Part shown: positions 47,601 through 57,055 of the stretch, piece by piece
Position numbering within the stretch: the first letter of the stretch is position 1
Layout of the letters: each line of letters begins with the position of its first letter
Origin: Mytilus galloprovincialis
Lineage: Eukaryota > Mollusca > Bivalvia > Mytilida > Mytilidae
Length of the DNA: 64,000 nt
Direction of reading: 5' to 3'
NCBI RefSeq assembly: GCF_965363235.1
Contig: NC_134847.1
Span: 58,932,439 to 58,996,438, forward strand
The notes under the pieces: model-generated
Seen by the model: the letters and a program-made list of their open reading frames with translations, nothing else
Database searches by the model: none
What the model was told of the DNA's origin: nothing
Translations under genes and position numbers: made by a program

Positions 47601-48500
47601 ATGGACAATACTAGGAACTCAAACCAACACCAAATGAGTGATCAGCATACTGGTGTACAGCTTATAAACCAGCAATCCAGGATTCCTAACCAAGCCAATC
47701 CACCATTCATGACACCTATGGCACCTCAACACTATAGCCAAATACCAACAGAGCAGAGCAGAATAAATCCTGGCCATATTCAAGCGCCAATGTACCACAA
47801 TAGCAGAATACAGGCTATACCTGTAAATAGTCAAAGTAGCCACCATTACCCTGGCCATAGAAGTATACATGTACCAACTGGCAGTATCAACACTAACATG
47901 ATACAAAATGCACATTTATACAGACAACAATATAGGATGACTGCACAACCTATACCACAAAATATAAATCACCACCAAGGATATAGTCAACAACAGACAA
48001 GCAGAAAGGAACAAAGTCAAAGAAACATCAATAAAAGATTTTATGACCAAAGAACAAGCATGCCAGTTATAGCTAAACAAAGTCATGCAGAAGAAATTGA
48101 AAGACAAAAACAATTGCAACAGCTAACAAATCAGGCTGATAATATTAACCAAATAGACAAAGAACCAACAGAAGAAGCTAGACTGACCATCAATCTGACA
48201 AATTCAGCTGCCGCAAAAAATGATGAAGTCAAAGCACATACAGAAGTAAGCCATCAAGTAGATGTCACGCCCAGAACTGGTCTTATAACAACGGCTTCTA
48301 GTGGGGACGCCCCGCTGGAAGCGGTCTGCCATCAGAAGTTCCCCTCTCAAAGGGGGGCCAATGTTGGTGGTCCTAAGCATCTAAAGGGACTAGTTCAGGC
48401 TGACAATCTAGAAGCAAAAGAAGATGGGAATAGAAAGAAACCAAATCATTTTTTAGGCAGCGGTCGATCAAACAAGATAAAAGGGAGGATATCATTATAG
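47601..48500 (+). CDS. LINE 2 ORF3: Q/N/H-rich protein, 0-frame of the frameshift
   Basis: 299 residues from an ATG. The first 160 are rich in Gln, Asn, His, Tyr and Pro with QQ, HH and YSQ runs, as in low-complexity RNA-binding or condensate-forming proteins. The second part is more charged (EARLTINLTNSAAA). No domain was recognised. It ends at TAG 48498-48500, overlapping the open -1 frame of ORF4 by 67 nt. A GC hairpin and the T TTT TTA heptamer lie inside its last 70 codons. It may be the C-terminal half of ORF2 rather than a separate gene (see ORF2). Confidence 0.65.
   Translation: MDNTRNSNQHQMSDQHTGVQLINQQSRIPNQANPPFMTPMAPQHYSQIPTEQSRINPGHIQAPMYHNSRIQAIPVNSQSSHHYPGHRSIHVPTGSINTNMIQNAHLYRQQYRMTAQPIPQNINHHQGYSQQQTSRKEQSQRNINKRFYDQRTSMPVIAKQSHAEEIERQKQLQQLTNQADNINQIDKEPTEEARLTINLTNSAAAKNDEVKAHTEVSHQVDVTPRTGLITTASSGDAPLEAVCHQKFPSQRGANVGGPKHLKGLVQADNLEAKEDGNRKKPNHFLGSGRSNKIKGRISL
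48294..48322 (+). promoter_or_regulatory. GC-rich hairpin, copy 2
   Basis: A 13-bp stem with triloop ACG: GCTTCTAGTGGGG pairs with CCCCGCTGGAAGC, including two G-T pairs. It shares the 18-nt core with copy 1, and its flanks differ but still pair. It sits 126 nt upstream of the T TTT TTA site inside ORF3. A second small hairpin (CCCCTCTCAAAGGGG) follows near 48341. Confidence 0.6.
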
Positions 48501-51334
48501 GTACACTCAATGTACAAAATGTGAAATCAAACGCCCTCTATATCAAAAACTTGTTAAGGGATGTACATGTGTTATGCATTCAAGAACACTGGCTTTTTAA
48601 TGCGGAAAAGAAAATCATAGCTGAAATTACTGAAAATAGCGGATACATAGCTAAAAGTGTTGATGATAATGACGACCCAGATTTCAACGTATCAATGAAA
48701 AGGGGATATGGTGGAGTAGCCATAATCTGGAAAAAAGAAATTAATGAAAATATAAAGGAACAGATAGACGGTGGAAATAGAATACAAGCCATACATATTC
48801 AACAAGGAGACAAACCAATATGTCTTATAAATGTATATATGCCATCAGATAGCAAAAATGCAGACATCGAATACAAAGACACATTGGCTCAAATTGATGA
48901 AATGATAGAGAAATATAAAGACACACACGAAATTATAGTATGTGGAGACATGAACGGGTCACTTGATAGAAGCTCGACACCTCATGATAAAATCCTAAAG
49001 ACATTCTGCAAGGAAAAATGTATAGGAAATACTGAGAAATGCCCAGTAAAAGAGACATTTTATCACCAGAATGGTATGTCGAAAGGACAAATTGATTACT
49101 TCCTCTTCAAAAGTAACTCAGAAATCATTAACAAAATCAGACAAATTCATGTCCTTGATACTGACCCAGAGAATACCTCGGACCATGTACCTGTTATCTT
49201 GACACTGAATAGTCAACTGAAAAAAGTCAGGGAAAAAGCAACAACTATCATAGCAAAACCTAAATGGACTGACTGCGACCATCAAATTTATAAGGAAGTC
49301 ATCAATAAAGATCTACCAAAACTCATGCAAAAATCAAAAGGAATCATTGAGCAAGATATAAGAAATCTAGAAAAATTGCTACATAAAGCCGGAGAAGCAG
49401 CAATCCCAAAGTATAGAAGAAAAATCAAAATCAAATCAAAGGGAAAGGCGATATGGAACGAACAAATAGATAAGGCATCAAAGCAATCAAAAAATGCATA
49501 TAAAGTATGGAGGCAACATGGAGCACTTCAAGAAGGAAGTAATGAGCTCAAAATCAAAATGACAGCTGCAAAGAGAATACTTCGAAAAGCACAAAGACAA
49601 GCCTATGCCTCGCAGAGAGAATCAACAGCGGGAAAAATTATGAAAGCTTCAAGTGCAGATACAAAACTTTTTTACAAGCTTATCAACATGCAAAGAAAAA
49701 CACCACTTACTAATACCAAGATACTGAAACTAAATGAAAAGACTGCAGAAGATGGACCAAGCATAATGAACATCTGGCAAGAACATTTCCAACAACTAGC
49801 TACACCAACAATAGAGGAAAATTTTGACACTGACAAATTAGAGCTAGTAGAAATACAAAACAATATAATAGAATCCATAGAAAGGGAAAAAGGTCAAGGC
49901 ATAGAACTTGTTAATGTAAAGGAAGTAAATAAAGCTATAGAAAAACTTAAAGCAGGAAAAGCACCCGATGAAGATGGAATTTCGGCAGAACACTACAAAC
50001 ATGGGATGGAAGAGTTAACTCCCTTTATAGTACATCTGCTAAATTTAATCTTAACATATTTGGATGTACCAATCTTCCTAAAGACAGGGATTCTAACACC
50101 AATCCTAAAGAAAGAAAAAGACAAAACATTACCATCTAGCTACAGAGGAATAACTGTAACTAAAACCTTTGCAAAAATATTACAAAGTATATTGAAGGAT
50201 AGAGTTGACTCTGTATTTAACAACATACAAAACTCCCTGCAAAGAGGCTTTACAGAAGGAGTATCATCACTATGTGCAGCATTCCTCACATCAGAAGCAA
50301 TCGAAGAAAGTAAGAAATTAAAGATACTGCTGATCTTAATAACTCTTGATGCAGAAAAGGCATTTGACAAGCTAAACCATGAAATACTATTCAACAAACT
50401 GTACCATTATGGAATAAAAGGAAAACTCTGGATATTACTGAGAAACTTGTATAAAGGAATGAGCATTAAGGTTAAATGGGAAGGGCAATGTACAGAAGAT
50501 GTAATGGTGCTACAAGGAATTCAACAAGGTGCAAAACTATCTACAACGCTATATAAATGCTACAACAACGTCATACTAGATAGCATATTAAAAAGTGGAC
50601 TTGGAGCATGTATTGGTGATATACAAGTCCCTGCGCCAACATGTGCCGATGACATTGCTGTTCTGGCAAATAGTACTGCAGATGCGCAAGGAATATTAGA
50701 CATAGTGCAACACCATACAAGCAGAGATCTAGTCAAAATCAATCCAACTAAATCTGAAGCTGTTCTATACAATGCAAAAGGCTCAAACATATCAACATTG
50801 CAATTTGAAGACAATGACATCAATATAACCAATGAAACCAAACATCTAGGTATCAAAAGAAACGAGCAAAACCGTGCAAATATCTCAGAAAGAATAAGAA
50901 CCGGTAGGGCAACAATATACAGCCTTCTTGGAGCTGGGTTACATGTCAGAAGGGGATTCTCACCAATGGTCGCATACAAGCTATGGAGAACATATGCAGT
51001 ACCAAGAAGCATATACGGACTTGAGGTGATGAACCTACTTGCAAAAGAAAAGGATATGCTAGAACTGGCAGAGAGAAAAATCCTCCGACAAATTCAAGGG
51101 CTTCCAAATAATACAGCAAATATGGCTGTCTATACCCTGGTAGGAGCAGAACCTATTGCCATCACATTAGACAAAAATGTACTTACCTTCTTCATGAATA
51201 TTGTTCGAAATTCAGGAACCATAGAATGTGAAATTCTGCGCCGACAAATAGCATTTTCAGACCTAAGAGGAAAAGACTTTATCAACAGAGTAGAAAAAAG
51301 AAAAAACTCTATCAAAATACAATTTGAAATCTAG
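48434..51334 (+). CDS. LINE 2 ORF4: EEP endonuclease and reverse transcriptase
   Basis: The frame is open from 48434 with no usable ATG; translation probably enters from ORF3. EEP motifs: GTLNVQNVKSN, CIQEHW (catalytic Glu), GGVAIIWK, CGDMNGSL (GDMN), GQIDYFLF and TSDHVPV (SDH), all intact. RT blocks: AGKAPDEDGISAEHYKHG, SYRGITVTKTFAKIL, QRGFTEG, LDAEKAFDKLNHEIL (A), GIQQGAKLSTTLYK (B) and APTCADDIAVLA (C), with CADD at about residues 708-711 counted from the GTG at 48521. The C-terminal zinc-like part lies in the next piece after TAG 51332 and TAA 51362. Confidence 0.88.
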   Translation, partial: KETKSFFRQRSIKQDKREDIIIGTLNVQNVKSNALYIKNLLRDVHVLCIQEHWLFNAEKKIIAEITENSGYIAKSVDDNDDPDFNVSMKRGYGGVAIIWKKEINENIKEQIDGGNRIQAIHIQQGDKPICLINVYMPSDSKNADIEYKDTLAQIDEMIEKYKDTHEIIVCGDMNGSLDRSSTPHDKILKTFCKEKCIGNTEKCPVKETFYHQNGMSKGQIDYFLFKSNSEIINKIRQIHVLDTDPENTSDHVPVILTLNSQLKKVREKATTIIAKPKWTDCDHQIYKEVINKDLPKLMQKSKGIIEQDIRNLEKLLHKAGEAAIPKYRRKIKIKSKGKAIWNEQIDKASKQSKNAYKVWRQHGALQEGSNELKIKMTAAKRILRKAQRQAYASQRESTAGKIMKASSADTKLFYKLINMQRKTPLTNTKILKLNEKTAEDGPSIMNIWQEHFQQLATPTIEENFDTDKLELVEIQNNIIESIEREKGQGIELVNVKEVNKAIEKLKAGKAPDEDGISAEHYKHGMEELTPFIVHLLNLILTYLDVPIFLKTGILTPILKKEKDKTLPSSYRGITVTKTFAKILQSILKDRVDSVFNNIQNSLQRGFTEGVSSLCAAFLTSEAIEESKKLKILLILITLDAEKAFDKLNHEILFNKLYHYGIKGKLWILLRNLYKGMSIKVKWEGQCTEDVMVLQGIQQGAKLSTTLYKCYNNVILDSILKSGLGACIGDIQVPAPTCADDIAVLANSTADAQGILDIVQHHTSRDLVKINPTKSEAVLYNAKGSNISTLQFEDNDINITNETKHLGIKRNEQNRANISERIRTGRATIYSLLGAGLHVRRGFSPMVAYKLWRTYAVPRSIYGLEVMNLLAKEKDMLELAERKILRQIQGLPNNTANMAVYTLVGAEPIAITLDKNVLTFFMNIVRNSGTIECEILRRQIAFSDLRGKDFINRVEKRKNSIKIQFEI
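48449..48455 (+). promoter_or_regulatory. Candidate -1 ribosomal frameshift site of LINE 2
   Basis: Reads T TTT TTA with ORF3 codons CAT TTT TTA, the X XXY YYZ arrangement. The -1 frame is closed by TAG at 48431-48433 and open from 48434 through the endonuclease start (IIIGTLNVQNVKSN). ORF4 has no ATG before its conserved endonuclease start, so entry from ORF3 by -1 slippage is the simplest route. No obvious strong stem follows within 10 nt. Confidence 0.65.
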
Positions 51335-51370
51335 CAGCTACTACATAGAAAATCCACTGAATAAAATCGA

Positions 51371-51934
51371 ATGGAAAAGACTAGTAGAATAAAGATCAAG
51401 GAATACTGGAAAAATGAATGTCATAATGAAAAAATGGAAAAAACATCACTTAAATACATAGAGATACAGAACAATCCATTAAATGAAGCTCACAATATAT
51501 GGAAAAGTGTAAAAAACAATAGTAAAGATGTAAAGGCAGGAGAAATAAAAGCAAGAATAAGTACTCAAACGTACATATTCCAAGCCAAACGAGCTAAGTT
51601 CGATCCGAAAGTTAACCCGATGTGTACAATCTGTGAACAGGGAAATGAAGATCTAGAACATTTTATTCTACACTGCAAAGAATTAGAGCAAATAAGATCT
51701 AAATACTGCTCAAAAATTGAACTGACAATGGATGAAATTGATACCTCAACATACAAGAAGATCATACAACAAGGGAATTTACTGCAGCTCATAATGGACT
51801 GTACTAGCAAAGACATAAACTGTTACTCAACTGTGTATGAAAGCATTGAAACTCTGGCTAGAAATATGTGTTATGAGATGCACTTGCTGCGCACAAAAAG
51901 GATAAAAAACTTGATCACAAGTACAGTATAAGCA
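51371..51934 (+). pseudogene. C-terminal part of LINE 2 ORF4, split off by a local frame excursion
   Basis: In the same frame as ORF4, with a motif CTICEQGNEDLEHFILHC (C-x2-C..H-x4-C) and the RAKFDPK block shared with LINE 1. Between 51310 and 51390 the +1 frame, not this one, carries the homologous SYYIENPLNKIEWKRLVE. Two compensating single-base indels near the A6 runs at about 51295-51310 and near 51388 therefore explain the stops. A sequencing or assembly homopolymer error is as likely as a true lesion. Confidence 0.7.
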
Positions 51935-52929
51935 AACTTTTTAAAATAAAACAGTTCATTACTAATAGTATATCATCTTACTATTTTATGACTTATAAGT
52001 ACATGTATTTAAAATAAATCTTCTCTTTTTAAAATTGTAAGATATCAGTTATAATTTAAAGAATAATGACAAGATCCCCATATAGTAAAATAAACTGTGA
52101 AGAAAATTTATGTATATATATTAGCTCAAATTTTTCCAAACCCCTACCATTTTACATAAGTCTTATAAAATATAATTTTCATTATAGTTCCTGATGTATT
52201 TATAGCACTCTTAACTAATAATTATAAGTAATTTTAATTTGAGACCATTTTAATTCTTATTTGTAAATATATGCAGTTGTCTCTTAAAATTTTCTTACAA
52301 CCCAGCACATATGAATTATTATATATCTTTTAAAACTTTATGATGACAATCCATTGAATTAATTATGATATTTATCATTTAATGATTATTATAACCAAAT
52401 TCAGTCATCTGTATATAATTATTTGTTTCCTTATGTTTTAAGGTGTACATAGTTGCTAAAACTATACCCTTTGGGTAGTGCTCCACAATTAATGGAGGAA
52501 TATACAAGAAACTGAACTGAACTGCTAACCAAGTATGAAGTCATTCTATTACATAATACCTGAGGGAAACATAACAGAAATATTAATTGAAGGGACTGAC
52601 AAATCTAAAAAAAGAACTGAAAAGTGAATTCATTATAGCGCCACTCTAGTGAAAGAATAGGATGTTAAAGCAGTTTCACACAAAGAAGATGCAAATGTGT
52701 CATCAAAAGCAAACTATGAAGATGTCATTTAATTTTTGCATGTTAAGCTTGAATGAAATGATTAAATTATGAGATACAGCTGAACATATGATCACATATG
52801 TTCATATGCTAATTTCCTATAAAGTAATATAAACAGAAATAAAGTTAGTTTCAAGATTTATCTTCTGCTAATGAGAAACATGAATCATCATGATGTCCAG
52901 TACATGAGCTTATGAAATAACAAGAGTGC

Positions 52930-53860
52930 ACACACTGAAATGTCTTGCCTTCTTTACTGAAATCATTGATATTATGTTGATAGTCCTAAATATAAAGCTT
53001 ACTACAACTATCACATCAACTTAACATGATCCAAGAAAATGAGGTCAAGGTCATATAAATCAAACAAGAAATACATGAACACTTTACAATCATTTAATAC
53101 ACTACATAAACTATAGTTGACCTATTGCCTATAGTTATTAAGAAATAGACTTAACCAAGAAAACTAAACATTGACCAATGAACCATGAAAATGAGGTCAA
53201 GGTCAGATTAACCATGCCAGGCAGACATGTACAGCATACAATTCTTCCATACAACAAATATATTTGAACTATTGCTTATAGTTAAAATAAACAGACCAAA
53301 ATACAAAACTTAACACTGAGCAATGAACTGTGAAAATGAGGTCAAGGTCAAAGAAAACCTGTGAGACTGACATGTCCATCACAAAATATTTCCATTCACC
53401 CAAATATAGTAAACCTATAGCATATAGTATTAGAAAAAAAAGACCAACACTCAAAAACTTAACTTTAAATCATGAAAATGAGGTCAAGGTCAGATGACCC
53501 CTGCGAAGTGGACATGTACACCTTACAATCATTCCATACACCAAATATAATATACCTATTGCATCCAGTATAAGAAAAAAAATAACCAAAACACAAATCT
53601 TTTAACTCTAACCACTAATCCATGAAAATGAGGTCACGGTCATTTGACACCTGCCAGTTGGACATGTACACCTTACAGTCCTTCTATACAACGAATATAC
53701 TAGACCTATTGCTTATAATATCTGAGAAATGGACTTGAGGTCAAGGACAATGGACATGTGACAGATGGAAACTTCGTAACATGAGTCATCTATTTACAAA
53801 GTATGAAGCATCCAGGTCTTCCACCTTCTAAAATATAAAGGTTTTAAGATGTGATCTAAA
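52930..53860 (+). repeat. Tandem array (five units, 142-152 bp) with AGGTCAAGGTCA
   Basis: The word GAGGTCAAGGTCA begins at 53041, 53193, 53338 and 53480, and as GAGGTCACGGTCA at 53630. Shared blocks are GACATGTACACCTTACA, CATACACCAAATATA and CCTATTGC. The array ends near AGTCGCAAGCTCGACAAAAA. Core tandem repeats of this size are known from bivalve pearl/Helitron-like non-autonomous elements. That link is by analogy only, as no Helitron end was verified. Confidence 0.7.
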
Positions 53861-54187
53861 GCCACCGTGGACGCTGCCGCCGAATCACCATCTGTATGTT
53901 GAAACAAAAGTCGCAAGCTCGACAAAAACAAAGATTTTTTTTTGAAAAGGCTAAGGCTTTCATGAATTTAATCAGCTTTTGGATTGAAGCAGAATTGTGC
54001 CTTAAGTTTCTGTTTAACTGTTTTATTTTCATTGGTAACAATTCCATGGATTTATTTTTCATTGGAAAATTTTGTACCTGAATTTAGTTTAAAAAATTCT
54101 GTAATGAAGAATAAATTAATTTGTACTTGGTTCAACACTAAAATGTGTTATTAATCTATACTAAGGAATCCAAATAAAATTAACATC

Positions 54188-54529
54188 CTACAAATAACAA
54201 TGAAACCACTGCAAGTTAAAAATAATATAAAGGTAGAAGAATTGCATGATACTTGTTTCATACAATTCTATGGGACTACATTTTACTATATTTTCTCTAA
54301 CAACCACTGTTCTCCTTGTAATCAAACTTGCAGAATAGAGAATGAAATACAAATCCCTTAATACTTTTCTAAACTTGCCCTGCTCATTAACAAAAGTGTG
54401 TGTCAATAAATTTACAGCTCCACAGTTTGCAATGTTATCTCTGTTTAGCAAATGGTAATAAAATGCTTTCCTGAGCGCAACCTGATCCGAATCCTGAACA
54501 GTTGGGGCCAATTTGGAAACAATATTCAT
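54188..54529 (-). CDS. Unassigned 113-codon ORF
   Basis: Starts at an ATG (MNIVSKLAPTVQDSDQVALR) and continues KAFYYHLLNRDNIANCGAVN. I do not recognise it. No introns, signal peptide or domain are evident; the C-terminal 25 residues are hydrophobic. It could be a chance ORF inside a repeat next to the tandem array. Confidence 0.25.
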   Translation of the reverse strand: MNIVSKLAPTVQDSDQVALRKAFYYHLLNRDNIANCGAVNLLTHTFVNEQGKFRKVLRDLYFILYSASLITRRTVVVRENIVKCSPIELYETSIMQFFYLYIIFNLQWFHCYL

Positions 54530-54684
54530 GCTGTCTTAATTTGGATTGTGATGAAATTTTTTAAATGATAAAGGTTTCTGACACAAAATAAATGTTGTCA
54601 ATACCAATCTATTGTTCAATATTGTCCAATTCAATTGAAGATTTCTTATTTAAACTTTTCAAAAATTTGAAATTTGAAAAATTT

Positions 54685-55135
54685 TGAAAAAAAAATATGA
54701 ACCCTCAAAAACACCCCCCCCCGACTTTTTGAACCCTCACCTTGGAGCAATTACCCCCAAACTCAATCCCAGCCTTTCCTTTATAGTATGGAACCTTGCA
54801 GTATAATTTTAGAGAGATCCATATACTTAAACACAAGTTATTGTCTGGAAACTACAAACATGCTTGTCTTGGCCCTTTTTTGGCCCTTTATTCCTGCATG
54901 TTTGGGACAATTACCCCAAAACTCAATCATAGCTTCCCTTTGTGATATGCAACCTTGGGGTATATTGTCAGAGAGATTCATACACCTTCACACAAGTTAT
55001 TGTCTGGAAACTACAAAAATGCTTGTTTTTGGCCCCGTTTTGGCCCCTAATTCAAAATAGGTTGGGACCATCATCCCCAACATCAATCCCAACCTTCCTT
55101 TTGTGGTTTGGAACCATCTAAAAGCAAATTCATAG
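54685..55135 (+). repeat. Three tandem units (about 140-180 bp) of a mollusc repeat
   Basis: Each unit has a CAATTACCCC/CATCATCCCC block, AACTCAATC/ACATCAATCC, a GGAACC/CAACCTT block, AGAGAGAT.CAT and ACACAAGTTATTGTCTGGAA. The first two units are the closest match. No coding potential. Confidence 0.65.
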
Positions 55136-55322
55136 AGATTCATTTGCTTAAATTTAAATTATTGTCAGGAAACCAAATGACCCAGAATTGACACCATATC
55201 ATTATACAAACCCAAAAATGTTTTTGCGGTCGTATAAAAAAGAATAAATAGACAACAAATGTTTCATTCTTTAATGATGAAACATAACCTCCTCCATACA
55301 AACTAATGTGTACATTTAAAAG

Positions 55323-55455
55323 AAATAAAAGCATTGTGTCACAAAATCATTAAATGAAATAAAAGCATTGTGTCACAAAATCATAAAATGAAATAAAAGC
55401 ATTGTGTCAAGAAATCATAAAAAGAAATTAAAGTATTGTGTCAAGAAATCATTTG
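55323..55455 (+). repeat. 34-bp minisatellite, four units
   Basis: AAATAAAAGCATTGTGTCAC and AAAATCAT recur four times in a row with small changes (CACAAA to CAAGAA, AAAAGC to AAAGTA). Confidence 0.85.
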
Positions 55456-56634
55456 CATGGTGAGGAAAACTCACCTCTTTTTAATTAGATTTTTTGCAAT
55501 AACCAAAAACTGACATCTTTTTATCATCAAATTGAAAAAAAAATATATCTGTGAGAAAGAAAGTTGAAAAAAAATAACTTCTATTTTTTATTTAAGTTCT
55601 AAAATCTGTATGCAAATCATGGTCATTTGCATGACTGCCTTGGTATACATACATATTTTTTTTATCTAATAAAGAATACTTTACTAAGATTTTCACTCTA
55701 AAAAAATATGTTACAATAGGTAGTATTGTATTGGGTGTGATAACTATAAATACATTAAGACAAGGACCATTAAATCCTAATCTTTTTTACACATTTTCAG
55801 TTAAGCTGAAAATAAAGCTTAATTTTATCAAAAATATAATCTATAATAAACAAACTAAACATATCAATAAAAATAATTAAAAAAATACAGTGCTTTGTTG
55901 ACAACAACAAAAACTGAATTTTATTTCAGTGTACAGAAAATAAAAATAAAGTTCAATATTCTGTTTTGATCTCCATCTTTTCCTCCGTAAATGGATTCAA
56001 TGAATTATGGCCATCAATTGATAAAGACATAACAAAAACAGATCTTTTAAATTTGTTCAGATCTCTCTCTATATATATGTGTGTGTGTAAAAAAACATTA
56101 TGAATTGATCGATTCCAGTAAAAAAAAATCAGATTTGAGAAGTACATGTGAATTGATGTGCAAAACAAATGACCATTCATACAGAAAAAATTGACAGTAT
56201 AGCAGATTCAAAAATCTTTATTTGTCCTTTCGCTTAATCTTCATACAAATAAATTACAAGCAAAATTAAAAAATGTTTCAATCATAATAAAAACGTAAGA
56301 ACAAATAGGATGGTATTAATACAATATTTCTAAATAAGGTTCCAACAAATTTGAACATTGCTGGTGTAAAAGAGAGGATAAAATAAAAGAAGATTGTATT
56401 TGGTCTTGCTTTTAAAGCTTATACAAGTTAAATCAATATATTAATACAATGCAAAAATCTATAAATTTTCAAAAATAATTCTTTGTTAAGAATTTTGTGC
56501 AGGCAAAACTAAACAAACAGCAACCATGTGCAAATATCAAATAATATATATTTTACATTCAACTCTGTAATCTATTACAATAGAAAATAAAAATAATTTA
56601 AAACATCTGAAAACAAAAATGTGTCCAAAGTACA
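55456..56634. other. No feature recognised
   Basis: AT-rich sequence with a (TG)n run near 56080. No splice-bounded exon or known repeat seen. Confidence 0.5.
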
Positions 56635-57055
56635 TGGATGCCCCACTGGCACTATCCTTTTCCATGTTCCATGGACCGTGAAATTGGGTAATAATCTAAT
56701 TTGGTATTAAAATTAGAAAGATTATACTATAGGGAACATATGTACTAAGTTTTAAGTTGATTGGACTTCAATTTTATCAAAAACTACCTTGACCAAAAAC
56801 TTTAACCTGAAACTCCCACTTTCATTTTCTATGTTTAGTGGACCGTGAAATTGGGGTCAAAAGTCTAATTTGGCTTCAAAATTAAAAAGATTATATCATA
56901 AGCAACAAGTTTACTAAGTTTAAAGTTGATTGGACTTCAGCGTCACCAAAAACTTTAACCTGAATGGACGGACGCACAGACGGACGCACAGACGAACGGA
57001 GCCACAGACCAGAAAACATAATGCCCCTCTACTATCGTAGGTGGGGCATAAAAAG
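56635..57055 (-). repeat. GGGGCAT-terminated repeat with internal duplication and (GGAC)n
   Basis: The inverted form of the family at 10145-10440. CATGGACCGTGAAATTGGG near 56669 and GTGGACCGTGAAATTGGGG near 56838 start two parallel units, each ending in CAAAAACTTTAACCTGAA. The second continues into GGACGGACGCACAGACGGAC and the end TCGTAGGTGGGGCATAA. Confidence 0.65.

Larger units (their letters stand above)
44900..52526 (+). mobile_element. LINE 2 of 2: nearly complete four-ORF non-LTR retrotransposon
   Basis: In order: SGNH-esterase-like ORF1 (44928-45674), PHD-finger/coiled-coil ORF2 (45972-47537), Q/N/H-rich ORF3 (47601-48500), and an endonuclease-RT ORF4 from about 48434 to 51934. ORF4 has one lesion zone near 51330. 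The 3' UTR runs to about 52526 and ends in a short (ACTGA)n-like AACTGAACTGAACTG tail. PHD and esterase domains are known from CR1-like elements (Kapitonov and Jurka), but there they share one ORF1, PHD first. Here they are separate and in the opposite order. The clade is unresolved. Confidence 0.88.
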
